A stretch of 21,684 nucleotides of DNA from Fidelibacterota bacterium (lineage in GTDB: Bacteria; Fidelibacterota; Fidelibacteria; Fidelibacterales; DSDE01): positions 1-21,684 of the forward strand of contig DSDE01000198.1 of assembly GCA_011049095.1 (NCBI GenBank). Reading direction: 5' to 3'. The translations under genes were made by a program, and so were the position numbers. The notes beneath the pieces are model-generated. The model worked only from the letters and a program-made list of their open reading frames with translations. It did no database searches and was not told the DNA's origin. Positions 7,304 through 14,775 of this stretch are shown piece after piece; the first letter of the stretch is position 1, and each line of letters begins with the position of its first letter.

Positions 7304-7780
7304 TCAGCAGCCACCTTTTTTGAGAAAATCTTCAAAGCTGATATTGGCAGCATAGCATTTCAGGTGCATATATTTGAGAATATTCAGAAAAGGGCCTTTC
7401 TCGATAAAGCCGGGAATGATAGTTATAAGCTCTTGATTTGGTGTGAGATAAGCCAGTGATGGAAAGCTGCGGACGCCAAAAGCCTGGGTGAGCTGCCTGT
7501 AGGTGAGGGTTTGACCTTGAAAAGTGACCGTTTCATTGGATTCTGCATTGAGGCGGATGGGAATAAATTTCTCAAAAAGAAGAGAGTCCACTTCCGGTTG
7601 GGAGAAAGTTTTTTGGTCCATTACTTTGCACCATTTGCACCAGTCGGTATAAAAATCAATAATGATGTGTTTGTCGCTTTTTTCCGCCAGTGCCATTCCT
7701 TCTTCAAAAGAATGCCAATTGCCGCCGGCAAATAGGGGAATTGCTATAATTATTGAAAATAAGCATTGACGAAATTTCAT
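7304..7780 (-). CDS. Secreted thioredoxin-like protein with CKWC active site (copy 2)
   Basis: A 158-residue thioredoxin-fold protein of the thioredoxin_7/DUF255-like kind. An N-terminal hydrophobic segment (residues 6-18) ending near AGG looks like a signal peptide. The redox site is WCKWC with Cys48 and Cys51 in the context IDFYTDWCKWCKVMD. The cis-proline after the central strand is Pro107 (SFPSLAY). Two further Cys (142 and 158, the last residue) are shared in position with the neighbouring paralogue and could form a second disulfide. The ATG at 7780 has AAAGGAAT upstream and lies 14 bases after the stop of the upstream paralogue. Periplasmic thiol-disulfide exchange is inferred; the partner protein is not known. 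Confidence 0.88.
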   Translation of the reverse strand: MKFRQCLFSIIIAIPLFAGGNWHSFEEGMALAEKSDKHIIIDFYTDWCKWCKVMDQKTFSQPEVDSLLFEKFIPIRLNAESNETVTFQGQTLTYRQLTQAFGVRSFPSLAYLTPNQELITIIPGFIEKGPFLNILKYMHLKCYAANISFEDFLKKGGC

Positions 7781-7794
7781 TTTGATTCCTTTTG

Positions 7795-8397
7795 CTAAGA
7801 TTCCGTTTTTACCTGACTTACGCAGTCGGGACTGCTTTTAAACTGATCAAAGGGAATGTTTTTGGTGTAGCATTCTTGAGACATATAGGTGAGAATATCG
7901 AGAAACATAGCTTTTTCAATGTAGCCGGGGATGATGGTAATGAGCTCGATTTTTGGCGTGAGATAAGCCAGTGACGGAAACCCGCTTACGCCAAACGCGC
8001 CGGTAAGCTCACGGTAGCTGTAATTTTTCCCTTTGAAATTGACGAGCTCATTTGACTCGGCATCAAGGCGGATAGGGATAAAGCGCTCGAAAAGGAAGGC
8101 TTCCACATCGGGCTGGGAAAAGGTCTTTTCGTCCATCACCTTGCACCATTTGCACCAATCGGTATAAAAATCAATGATAAGATGTTTTTTCTCGGCCTCG
8201 GCGGCTCGAATGCCTGCTTCAAAAGTGTACCATTCCCGATGCTGGTTTTGAGATTTGCTTTCAGGGGACGCCTGCTGAGCCTTTACAGTTTCATTTTGCT
8301 GTGTATTTGCTATATCCAGCTCCGCTTTTTGAGAATTGCAGCTATTCAGCAGGAAAACAGACAATATGGCAAAAACAAGAAATTTTCTAAAAGACAT
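7795..8397 (-). CDS. Thioredoxin-like lipoprotein with CKWC active site (copy 1)
   Basis: A 200-residue lipoprotein. The N-terminus has a hydrophobic stretch and a lipobox ending LLNSC, with Cys20 as the lipid-anchored residue. A polar low-complexity linker rich in Gln, Ser, Glu and Asn (21-54) leads to a thioredoxin-fold domain. The active site WCKWC holds Cys82 and Cys85, the cis-proline is Pro141 (GFPSLAY), and extra Cys lie at 176 and 192. From IIDFYTDWCKWCKVMD onward it is very similar to the next gene downstream, so the two arose by tandem duplication. Here the copy is tethered to a membrane while the other appears soluble. The ribosome site AAAGGAG precedes the ATG at 8397. It starts three bases after the methyltransferase stop, so the three genes are probably one operon. 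Confidence 0.9.
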   Translation of the reverse strand: MSFRKFLVFAILSVFLLNSCNSQKAELDIANTQQNETVKAQQASPESKSQNQHREWYTFEAGIRAAEAEKKHLIIDFYTDWCKWCKVMDEKTFSQPDVEAFLFERFIPIRLDAESNELVNFKGKNYSYRELTGAFGVSGFPSLAYLTPKIELITIIPGYIEKAMFLDILTYMSQECYTKNIPFDQFKSSPDCVSQVKTES

Positions 8398-8400
8398 TGA

Positions 8401-9060
8401 TTACTCCTTTGTTAAGCGGATTACTCTGGCAAAACCCAGCAGATGGGCTGTGCTGCCTTCATAGCGGAATCCGTAATCTGAAAATTCTTTTGTATAATCA
8501 TGCTCGATGAATTCAAAAGCCATAGGACATTCGATAGCTTTAAAAATGGGTTTAAACCAAAATGGCGCGTTTTTTATCTTTTCGGGCCACCAGTCTAAAA
8601 TTGTGAACATGGCGCCGGCTTTCAGATGGTGAAAAACGATTTCAGCCAGCGTCAATCTTTGGGAATGTGATAGGCCATGCAGCACAAAACTAATGGTGAC
8701 ATGATCAAAATTCGTTTGAAAGGGAAAAGACTCCAGAATTGAGCCTTGGGCAATATGGATATTTTCCTGATTCCGGAAGCGCTGCTTTGCCTGGGTCAGC
8801 ATTTTTTCTCCCAGATCAAGCCCATATAGCTGTCCTGCAGGGCCTGCATGTTTGGCAATCAGCGCCAGATTCCGCCCGGTGCCGCAGCCCAGATCCAGTA
8901 CTTTATCACCGGTTTTGATGCCGAGAGAGGCCATTGCCCGGTGTATAAATCGGGGATACATGCCCAATGAAAGCAGGTTCATCAGCAAATCATAATTCGC
9001 AGCCACGAAGCCATCCAGTTCAATATGTGTCTCAATTCCATCTAATATTTTTTTACTCAT
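8401..9060 (-). CDS. Class I SAM-dependent methyltransferase
   Basis: A protein of 219 residues if it starts at the ATG at 9060 (MSKKILDGIETHIEL). It has a seven-strand Rossmann methyltransferase core: the SAM loop VLDLGCGTGRN (residues 54-64 from this start), LYGLDLGEKML with the acidic ribose-binding end of strand 2, and a VTISFVLHGLSH motif at strand 4. The pattern is like UbiE/methyltransferase type 11, but the substrate cannot be told. An open frame extends upstream to 9180, but that would overlap the divergent MATE gene and adds an unusual Cys/Phe-rich segment, so the shorter start is preferred. No Shine-Dalgarno is seen. A TATATC hexamer eight bases before the ATG may give a leaderless mRNA. 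It heads the operon with the thioredoxin-like genes. Confidence 0.85.
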   Translation of the reverse strand: MSKKILDGIETHIELDGFVAANYDLLMNLLSLGMYPRFIHRAMASLGIKTGDKVLDLGCGTGRNLALIAKHAGPAGQLYGLDLGEKMLTQAKQRFRNQENIHIAQGSILESFPFQTNFDHVTISFVLHGLSHSQRLTLAEIVFHHLKAGAMFTILDWWPEKIKNAPFWFKPIFKAIECPMAFEFIEHDYTKEFSDYGFRYEGSTAHLLGFARVIRLTKE

Positions 9061-9115
9061 AGGATTACGATATAAAAAGTCTTCAATCGTCACAAAAAAT
9101 AAAAAGCGATATGTA

Positions 9116-10519
9116 TTGAAAGGCATGTTCTCTAAATTTCGGGCTATGACAAGCAGGCAAGATAAATCACAAAGGGTCAATCAATTCATAGAAAATCCGC
9201 GGAAAGCCGTGTGGACTTTGGCCATTCCGGTTATGTTGGGAATGGCTGTGCAGACGGTTTACAGTATTGCGGATATGATTTTTGTGGGCTTCATCGGAGG
9301 TGAAGCCATTGCTGCTCTGACATTTAATATGCCTCTTATACTTATGGCAATTGGGATTGTTTTTGGTTTGGGAGCCGGCTCAACGGCTGTTATTGCTCGT
9401 TTTTTAGGTGCAAAAAATCTCTCTGGCGCAAATAATGCAGCCGAACATTCAGTACTTTTAGGTATTGTGTTGGGTCTATCCCTGACAGGATTTGGAATTC
9501 TTTTTCGCCGGCAGATTTTTATAGTTCTTGGCACGCCACCAGAAATTTTGGAATATGCCATAAGCTATTTTACAGTTATAGCCTGGGGTTTCAGTGTTAA
9601 TATTCTCAGTGTCTTTTTCCGCTCTATTTTGTCAGGAGAGGGCGATACCCGTACACCTATCTATTTTATGATGGCAGGAACGGTTTTGAATATCATTTTA
9701 GACCCTGTTTTTATCCTCTTGCTAGGCTGGGGCATCAGCGGCGCTGCCTGGGCTACAGTTATAAGCCAGCTTACGGTTTTTTTGCTTTTTATCAACTTCT
9801 TCTTTATTCGTAAAGGGGCCTATATTCAGTTTAAGTTCAGCGCCTTTCGATTTTCCCCTGAAACCTTGCGGCAAATATTTAAAGTGGGGATTCCAGCCAG
9901 CGCTTCGATGGTGATTATGTCTGCCGGGAATATGGTTTTTAATTGGCTGCTGAGCACATTTGGCAGCGAAGCCGTCGCTGGATATGGTATTGCAGGCCGG
10001 GTGGATATGATTTATTTTATGCCAAATTTTGCATTGGCCGGCAGCCTGGTGACCCTCGGTGGAATGTTTTACGGGGCTAAGAGGTTAGACCTGGTTCGCT
10101 CCACCTGGTACTATACACTCAGACAGGCTTTGATCATTGCCGTGGTATCAGGGTTCTTTTTCTACTGGGCGGCGCCTAAGGTCCTGCTGCTTTTCTCCAG
10201 GGATGCATCAATCATTCAATACGGCGTGCAATATCTGCGTATCATCGTTTTTGCTTTCCCGTTCATATCTGTTGGTATAATCAGCGGACGAGTTTTTCAG
10301 GGTTTTGGCGAAGGCCTGCCGGGATTAATCATTACCAGCACCAGGATTCTGTTGATTAGCGCACCGCTTAGCTTAATTTTCGTTTTAGTCTTAAACAATG
10401 GCATAGAATATATCTGGTACTCAATATTCTCAGGCGCTATTGTCGCTGCTGTCATTGGCTTTCTCTGGCTAAGCCGCAGAATCAGCTATCACGAACTGAG
10501 ATTTAAAAGCCGCAGCTAA
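9116..10519 (+). CDS. MATE-family multidrug/organic cation efflux transporter
   Basis: An inner-membrane MATE (MOP superfamily) antiporter of up to 467 residues, which exports cationic or other small compounds using a sodium or proton gradient. Two six-helix halves are visible. The first begins AVWTLAIPVMLGMAVQTVYSIADMIFVGFIGGEAIAAL, with the typical ALTFNMP and GLGAGSTAVIARFLGA segments. The second begins QIFKVGIPASASMVIMSAGNMVFNWLL. The FFRSILSGEGDTRTPIYFM loop and RVFQGFGEGLPG late in the protein also match. The start may be TTG 9116, ATG 9125 or ATG 9146. The last gives 20 residues before the first helix, as usual for the family, and none has a good ribosome site. The stop overlaps the convergent ssb stop by three bases. 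The substrate is unknown. Confidence 0.93.
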   Translation: MKGMFSKFRAMTSRQDKSQRVNQFIENPRKAVWTLAIPVMLGMAVQTVYSIADMIFVGFIGGEAIAALTFNMPLILMAIGIVFGLGAGSTAVIARFLGAKNLSGANNAAEHSVLLGIVLGLSLTGFGILFRRQIFIVLGTPPEILEYAISYFTVIAWGFSVNILSVFFRSILSGEGDTRTPIYFMMAGTVLNIILDPVFILLLGWGISGAAWATVISQLTVFLLFINFFFIRKGAYIQFKFSAFRFSPETLRQIFKVGIPASASMVIMSAGNMVFNWLLSTFGSEAVAGYGIAGRVDMIYFMPNFALAGSLVTLGGMFYGAKRLDLVRSTWYYTLRQALIIAVVSGFFFYWAAPKVLLLFSRDASIIQYGVQYLRIIVFAFPFISVGIISGRVFQGFGEGLPGLIITSTRILLISAPLSLIFVLVLNNGIEYIWYSIFSGAIVAAVIGFLWLSRRISYHELRFKSRS

Positions 10520-10896
10520 AATGGTGTTTCGTCTGCCGCTTCAGAACCCGCTTCAGCTTTTTTTCTGCCGCCAAGAATAGTTATGGTATCTGCCCAAATT
10601 TCAGTTACATATCGCTTGATATTTTCTTTGTCCACATAGTCCCGATAGGTGATGCGGCCCTCTACATAGACCATTTGGCCTTTGAGAAGGGTTTTCACAT
10701 ATTCAGCCAGATTTCCCCAAACAACGACGCGATGCCAATCTGTATTATCAACAAATTCGCCCTTGTCGTTTTTTGATCGAACTGTTGTTGCCAGAGAAAA
10801 ATTTGCAACAACTTTGTCATTTGCTGTGTGACGAAATTCCGGTTCTTTACCAAGGTGACCGACCAAAACAACCCGATTTGCACTGTTAGACTGCAT
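10516..10896 (-). CDS. ssb: Single-stranded DNA-binding protein
   Basis: A 126-residue SSB. The OB-fold occupies about residues 5-108, with NRVVLVGHLGKEPEFR, VVANFSLATT, TDWHRVVVWGNLAEYV and the GQMVYVEGRITYRDY segment that are typical of bacterial SSB. The acidic tip ends DETPF, matching the conserved C-terminal peptide that recruits replication and repair partners. The linker between fold and tip is only about 12 residues, much shorter than in E. coli SSB, so the protein is compact. A strong AGGAGG ribosome site precedes the ATG at 10896. It is the last gene of a minus-strand series but is separated from the preceding small gene by 86 bases holding a TTGACA box, so it may also have its own promoter. 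Its stop overlaps that of the convergent MATE gene. Confidence 0.96.
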   Translation of the reverse strand: MQSNSANRVVLVGHLGKEPEFRHTANDKVVANFSLATTVRSKNDKGEFVDNTDWHRVVVWGNLAEYVKTLLKGQMVYVEGRITYRDYVDKENIKRYVTEIWADTITILGGRKKAEAGSEAADETPF

Positions 10897-10903
10897 GTCT
10901 CCT

Positions 10904-10956
10904 CCTGTTTTTTAAAGCTACAGGAAAAAATTCGTTCACTTTTAGGACAATGTCAA
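10904..10956 (-). promoter_or_regulatory. Candidate ssb promoter and ribosome-site hairpin
   Basis: On the minus strand a perfect -35 box TTGACA (10956-10951) is followed 17 bases later by a poor -10 (GAATTT). Between it and the gene, CCTGT (10924-10920) can pair with ACAGG (10908-10904) across 11 bases, and the second arm overlaps the first bases of the AGGAGG ribosome site. A weak translational control element is possible, though the stem has only five pairs. Confidence 0.3.
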
Positions 10957-10982
10957 GTCTTTTTTTCAGGCAGTCAAAATAA

Positions 10983-11114
10983 TTAATTTGATCTCTTTTC
11001 AAAGTCTTCACTTTTAGAATTTTTTAGTCTGCGTATGATCAGAAAGATAATGATTCCCGTAATGACTAACGTTGTCAGTCCCTGCAATGAGATGAGAATC
11101 TGAAAGATTGACAT
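10983..11114 (-). CDS. Small single-span membrane protein (43 residues)
   Basis: A short open frame of 43 codons from ATG 11114 to TAA 10985-10983. The product starts MSIFQILISLQGLTTLVITG and continues with a very hydrophobic IIIFLII stretch, then a basic stop-transfer RRLKNSK and a polar tail rich in Lys, Glu and Asp ending KRSN. This gives one transmembrane helix (about 4-27) with the charged end predicted in the cytoplasm by the positive-inside rule. The ATG lies two bases after the stop of the YbjQ-family gene, so it is probably translated by coupling from it. No family is recognised. Composition and position argue for a real gene, but expression is unproven. Confidence 0.6.
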   Translation of the reverse strand: MSIFQILISLQGLTTLVITGIIIFLIIRRLKNSKSEDFEKRSN

Positions 11115-11116
11115 TG

Positions 11117-11467
11117 CTATCTCAATTTGACAGCTGTGCCATAGGCGAGAATTTCTGAAGCGCCTTGCATCACAGTAGCAGACGTGAGAAAAACACCGAC
11201 AATGGCATCGGCGCCCATTTTTTCGCCATCCTGAATCATTCGTTGGATGGCCTGCTCACGGGCGTCGGCCTGGCGCGCTGTGTACTCTTCAATTTCGCCG
11301 CCGACGATATTTTTCAGATTTGCCATGATATCTCGGCCAATATTTCGCGCTCTGACTGTGCTGCCTCTTGCAATTCCTAAGACCTGCACAATTTCACGGT
11401 TGGGGAAGCAATGGGTTGTAGTTAAAATCGGGGCTTTTCCTTTCGTGTTAAAAACTTTTAAATCCAA
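11117..11467 (-). CDS. YbjQ/UPF0145 family protein
   Basis: A 116-residue protein of the YbjQ/UPF0145 (PF01906) family, which forms small beta-rich pentamers and is sometimes called heavy-metal-binding; its function is not settled. Family marks are ILTTTHCFPNREIVQVLGIARGSTVRARNIGRDI near the start, GGEIEEYTARQADAREQAIQRM in the middle, and GADAIVGVFLTSATVMQGASEILAYGTAVKL at the end. The open frame starts with TTG at 11467, 16 bases after the aminopeptidase stop, without a clear ribosome site. Most relatives start right before ILTTT. Here that position is an ATT codon (Ile14) preceded by AAAGGA, so a shorter rare-start form is conceivable but unsupported. It is followed by a small membrane protein two bases on. 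Confidence 0.9.
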   Translation of the reverse strand: MDLKVFNTKGKAPILTTTHCFPNREIVQVLGIARGSTVRARNIGRDIMANLKNIVGGEIEEYTARQADAREQAIQRMIQDGEKMGADAIVGVFLTSATVMQGASEILAYGTAVKLR

Positions 11468-11483
11468 TTATAAAAGGGGGCTA

Positions 11484-12902
11484 TCAGGCCTTCTCAAGAA
11501 AAGCCTTAAAGCCTTGATACATATTCCAGGTATCGATTTTGGAGACTATTTCAAATGGCGAGTGCATATCGAGAACCGGCACGCCTGCATCAATGACATT
11601 CATTCCGTAATAGCTCATAAATTTGGCGATAGTACCGCCGCCGCCCTCATCAATTTTTCCTAGCTCGGCCATATGCCAGACAATATCAGAGTCGGTGAAA
11701 ATTTTCCGCAGCACAGCCACAAATTCGGCATTGGCTTCATTGGAGCCGCCTTTGCCGCCGGAGCCGGTAAATTTAGAAATTACAAGTCCTCCGCCCAGAT
11801 AGCCGGCATTGCGCTTGTCATGCACTTCTGCCCAATCGGGATGAACGGCGGCATTGACATCAGCCGAGAGGCAGGATGCTTTCGTCAGGAGTCGCCGAAG
11901 TTTGGTATATTGGTCATTCCCGGATTTAGCAAGAATCTCTCCCAGGACCATTTCCAAGAACCATGTGTTGGAGCCGGTGGCGCCTTCGCTGCCGATTTCT
12001 TCTTTGTCCATAAGCAATACCAGCGCTGGCTTATCAAGGGTTTCAGCATCAAGAATTGCCCTGAGGGAGGCATAGGCACAAACTCGGTCGTCGTGACCAT
12101 AGCCACCAATCAGGGCGCGGTCTAAACCCACATCTCTTGCTTTTCCGGCTGGCACCACTTCCAGGTCAGCGCTGAGAAAATCTTCTTCTTTGATGCCAAA
12201 TTTTTCATTGAGGAGCTCCAAAATTGCCGCTTTGCTTCGCTGATCCTCTTTTTCCTGGCCTAAGGGTCTGGCGCCGATGATGACGTTAAGTTTTTCTCCC
12301 GGTATAAATTCTGCCACTGTTTTACCCATTTGTGCTTTTTTAGAAAGGTGAATCAGGAGGTCCGCGATGGTAAATACCGGGTCGCTTTCTGCCTCGCCGA
12401 TGACAATCTCTTTTTTCGTGCCGTCGGTGAGGATAACAACGCCATGAATAGCTAAAGGCCTGCTCAGCCACTGATATTTTTTTATGCCGCCATAATAGTG
12501 GGTTTTGAAAAAAACGATGTCAGTATCTTCATAAATGGGATATTGCTTCAGGTCGAGTCGGGGTGAATCGAGGTGGGCTACAAGGATATTCAGCCCAGAT
12601 TCCAGGCCATTTTTTCCATCGCGATAGATGGCGATACTTTTTCCATAATGATTAAAATAGCTCTTGTCTGCACTTTTGCATTCCAGAAGGTTTTGATACC
12701 CCAATGGCTCAATCTGCCGAATGATTTCATCAACGGCTTCTCTTTCTGTTTTGGCGGCATCCAGAAAGGATTTATACTGACGGTTATACTCCTGTAATAC
12801 TTGTTCGTTTTCCGGCTTGAGGCAGTCCCAGCCATTTTTCCTTTCGTGAAACAGCCGCTCTTTGCTTTCAGCTACTTTTGATTTAGCTTTCTCAGTTTCC
12901 AT
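11484..12902 (-). CDS. M18-family zinc aminopeptidase
   Basis: A 472-residue cytoplasmic metallo-aminopeptidase of family M18 (aspartyl aminopeptidase / yeast aminopeptidase I type), which forms large tetrahedral dodecamers and removes N-terminal residues from peptides. The two-zinc site is readable: His110 (VAHLDSPR), bridging Asp271 (GYGHDDR), catalytic Glu301 followed by Glu302 (DKEEIGS), Asp348 (SADVNAAV) and His447 (LDMHSPFE). The inserted dimerisation domain lies at about 119-250. The length is normal. The start is the ATG at 12902, with AAAGGAGAAT just upstream. The first 11 bases overlap the end of the GNAT-cyclase gene, which suggests coupling. Acidic-residue specificity is typical of one branch and cannot be assigned from sequence alone. 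Confidence 0.95.
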   Translation of the reverse strand: METEKAKSKVAESKERLFHERKNGWDCLKPENEQVLQEYNRQYKSFLDAAKTEREAVDEIIRQIEPLGYQNLLECKSADKSYFNHYGKSIAIYRDGKNGLESGLNILVAHLDSPRLDLKQYPIYEDTDIVFFKTHYYGGIKKYQWLSRPLAIHGVVILTDGTKKEIVIGEAESDPVFTIADLLIHLSKKAQMGKTVAEFIPGEKLNVIIGARPLGQEKEDQRSKAAILELLNEKFGIKEEDFLSADLEVVPAGKARDVGLDRALIGGYGHDDRVCAYASLRAILDAETLDKPALVLLMDKEEIGSEGATGSNTWFLEMVLGEILAKSGNDQYTKLRRLLTKASCLSADVNAAVHPDWAEVHDKRNAGYLGGGLVISKFTGSGGKGGSNEANAEFVAVLRKIFTDSDIVWHMAELGKIDEGGGGTIAKFMSYYGMNVIDAGVPVLDMHSPFEIVSKIDTWNMYQGFKAFLEKA

Positions 12903-13845
12903 TATATTCTCCTTTTGATAATTGATTCAGTTTTTTGAATGCTTCATTTACGGGATTCCCAAGAATATCTTTTTGGCGGGCATTGCCAAAGCCAAAAGGC
13001 CCTATGACCACCTCGCCCTCGCTCCAGGCCGATTTTAGCCCTATACTGGCAAGAGCTTTTTGCGCCAGGAATAATTTTTCACGCAATTCAGGATTCCAAA
13101 TGGCAATGCCGCTGTCAGCGAAAAACCGCAGGATTTCACCGCCATAGGCCTCTATAATACTTACAGTGGCTTCATAATATTCCTGCAAGATTTCGGTCTG
13201 TTTTTCTAAAGGATGCTTTTGCAGCGTAGTGATAAAATTGCTCTTATCAAAAACACAGACAATCATTTTAGAAAGAATCCATTCTTCCGCTCCAGAATCC
13301 TGTTCCCAATCACTGCGAAGCTGGCTCAGCAAGATTTTATCCCATCGCTTGCCAAAACGATTAAGCCATCTCCTTAGCCGGCCTTCGGTATGAAATCCAG
13401 CATTGATAAGAAGCTGGAGAGAGGCGGTATTAAATTCATAAACCTCTGCGCCGACCCGCTCCATGTTCAGATCATAATAGAGGTAATCCAGGAGAGTTTC
13501 AATAGCATCAGAGCAATATCCTCTACGCCGAAATTGCGGCAATATTTGAAAACCAATCATACAGTTTTTATGCTGCATCTCGATATTGCCGGCGTGAATC
13601 TGCCCAACAGGCACGTTATTCTCAATATCACAAATAACAAAGGGAAGATAGGCCTCACTGGCCGGCATAAGGCAGCGCTCGTAATAGGTCCTGAAACTGT
13701 TTTCCTGTGGCTTGATAAAATGGTGGTCGTCGCTTAGCTCGGCTGTTTTCTGGTCTGAAGCCAGATTAAAGTAGAGCCGAAAATCGTCAATTTCCGGAGG
13801 CCGCAGGATGATTTCTTCACCGGCGATACGGATTTGATGCTGCAT
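12892..13845 (-). CDS. GNAT acetyltransferase fused to a class III nucleotide cyclase-like domain
   Basis: A 317-residue protein with two domains. Residues 1-178 are a RimJ/RimL-type GNAT N-acetyltransferase: IILRPPEIDDFRLYF, the strand MIGFQILP, acetyl-CoA loop QFRRRGYC (104-111) and FNTASLQLLINAGFHTEGRLR (138-158). Residues 192-315 resemble a class III adenylate/guanylate cyclase domain. Asp200 (VFDKSNF) and Asp244 (RFFADSG) match the two metal-binding Asp. Arg240 stands where the base-selecting Lys sits. KDILGNPVNEA gives Asp293 and Asn300, spaced like the adenine-binding Asp and transition-state Asn of adenylate cyclases. Lys304 replaces the transition-state Arg. The final strands of a normal cyclase are missing. 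It could be a weak cyclase, a nucleotide sensor controlling the GNAT part, or inactive. Its ATG overlaps the HAD stop by one base (TGATG). Confidence 0.8.
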   Translation of the reverse strand: MQHQIRIAGEEIILRPPEIDDFRLYFNLASDQKTAELSDDHHFIKPQENSFRTYYERCLMPASEAYLPFVICDIENNVPVGQIHAGNIEMQHKNCMIGFQILPQFRRRGYCSDAIETLLDYLYYDLNMERVGAEVYEFNTASLQLLINAGFHTEGRLRRWLNRFGKRWDKILLSQLRSDWEQDSGAEEWILSKMIVCVFDKSNFITTLQKHPLEKQTEILQEYYEATVSIIEAYGGEILRFFADSGIAIWNPELREKLFLAQKALASIGLKSAWSEGEVVIGPFGFGNARQKDILGNPVNEAFKKLNQLSKGEYNGN

Positions 13846-14507
13846 CAGATTTTTCCATTATTCATTATTGTATCCAAAAGCGCCGGAGTGATTTCTCCAA
13901 AATGGCCAACAACGGCGTGGGCTTCTTTGAGAAACTTTGCATCCAGTGATGTGCTGAAAGCTAGAACCTTTGCGCCGGCTGCCAGGCCGCTGCGAATGCC
14001 GTGGACCGAATCCTCAATGACTAGAGACCGATCCGGAGCTATTCCCAGCATTTCTGCTGCTTTTAAATAGGGCTCCGGATGGGGCTTCGTGTTTTGCACA
14101 TCATCGGCAGTAATTATTAAATCTGCCGTGGGAAGACGATTGCTGTTTTCTCCAATCCAGGTGATTATTTCTTTGCTGGTGGAAGTGACGATGGCAAGTT
14201 TGGTTTTGCCCAGCGCTTGAGCATAAAAGGATTCAAAGCCTTGGACAAAACTGAGATTTTCCCGAAATTCCTTGAGCAAGTCAGCCTGCCATTCCACATT
14301 TAGCTCTGATATATTGGTCTCAGGCAGATATTTTTCTTTTATTAAGCGGAAAAAAGCTTCAGCGCTGATACCTTTAAACTGCGCCCAATCTTCAAGAGAA
14401 GGATTGATGCCATAGCGGGCAAACTGGCGCCTCTCCACTCTTTCATAAAGCGGCTCGCTATCTACAATCACACCATCATAATCGAGTAAAATCGCTTCAG
14501 GAAACAT
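13845..14507 (-). CDS. HAD-superfamily hydrolase (beta-phosphoglucomutase-like)
   Basis: A 220-residue HAD phosphatase/phosphomutase with a helical cap (subclass I). Motif I is LLDYDGVIVDSE with nucleophile Asp9 and general acid Asp11. Motif II is VTSTS (107-111), motif III is Lys141 in NTKPHPEPY, and motif IV is IEDSVHG with Glu165 and Asp166. The cap runs from about residue 17 to 85. The pattern fits the phosphoglycolate phosphatase / beta-phosphoglucomutase group that acts on small sugar or glycolate phosphates; the precise substrate is not determinable. The ATG at 14507 has no recognisable ribosome site. The gene is followed by the GNAT-cyclase gene with a one-base overlap, so the two products are likely made in step. 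Confidence 0.92.
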   Translation of the reverse strand: MFPEAILLDYDGVIVDSEPLYERVERRQFARYGINPSLEDWAQFKGISAEAFFRLIKEKYLPETNISELNVEWQADLLKEFRENLSFVQGFESFYAQALGKTKLAIVTSTSKEIITWIGENSNRLPTADLIITADDVQNTKPHPEPYLKAAEMLGIAPDRSLVIEDSVHGIRSGLAAGAKVLAFSTSLDAKFLKEAHAVVGHFGEITPALLDTIMNNGKI

Positions 14508-14534
14508 ATTGTATTTAGTCAGATCGGGTGAAAA

Positions 14535-14768
14535 TCAACTGTTTTTCTCAGGCTTCTCACGATAAAGAATAGCCACAGGGATAAGCACCACATATCCTGC
14601 CAAAAGCAAAAGCGGTCCGGCTACCAATGATAGAAAATCTTCTTTTCCTCCCACTGCGAGCGCAAGATAGCCAAGGAGTATCAGCAAGATACCGCCTATA
14701 AAAATCTGCAGATTGACACGGCTAAGACCAATTAACGTAAAAACATTATCTTTCTTTTCTTTCTTCAT
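14535..14768 (-). CDS. Small two-span membrane protein, DUF3098-like
   Basis: A 77-residue protein with a basic N-terminus (MKKEKKD), two transmembrane helices (about 22-40 and 47-68) and a charged tail ending REKPEKNS. The arrangement of a GGILLILLGYLAL first helix, a short GGKEDF loop, and AGPLLLLAGYVVLIPVAILYR resembles the DUF3098 family of small membrane proteins known mainly from Bacteroidota; this is a resemblance by eye and not a firm assignment. The function is unknown. There is no ribosome site. A good promoter (TTGGAT, 17 bases, TAAAAT) ends about eight bases before the ATG, so the mRNA is probably leaderless. It is the first gene of the minus-strand series reaching toward ssb. Confidence 0.75.
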   Translation of the reverse strand: MKKEKKDNVFTLIGLSRVNLQIFIGGILLILLGYLALAVGGKEDFLSLVAGPLLLLAGYVVLIPVAILYREKPEKNS

Positions 14769-14775
14769 AGTGAGG

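Noticed and set aside
9061..9180. Forty-codon upstream extension of the methyltransferase
   Set aside because: It would overlap the divergent MATE gene start and has no family-like sequence; the ATG at 9060 fits better.
11426..11428. ATT start codon for the YbjQ-family gene behind an AAAGGA
   Set aside because: ATT starts are extremely rare and the TTG at 11467 gives an acceptable frame; nothing beyond spacing supports it.
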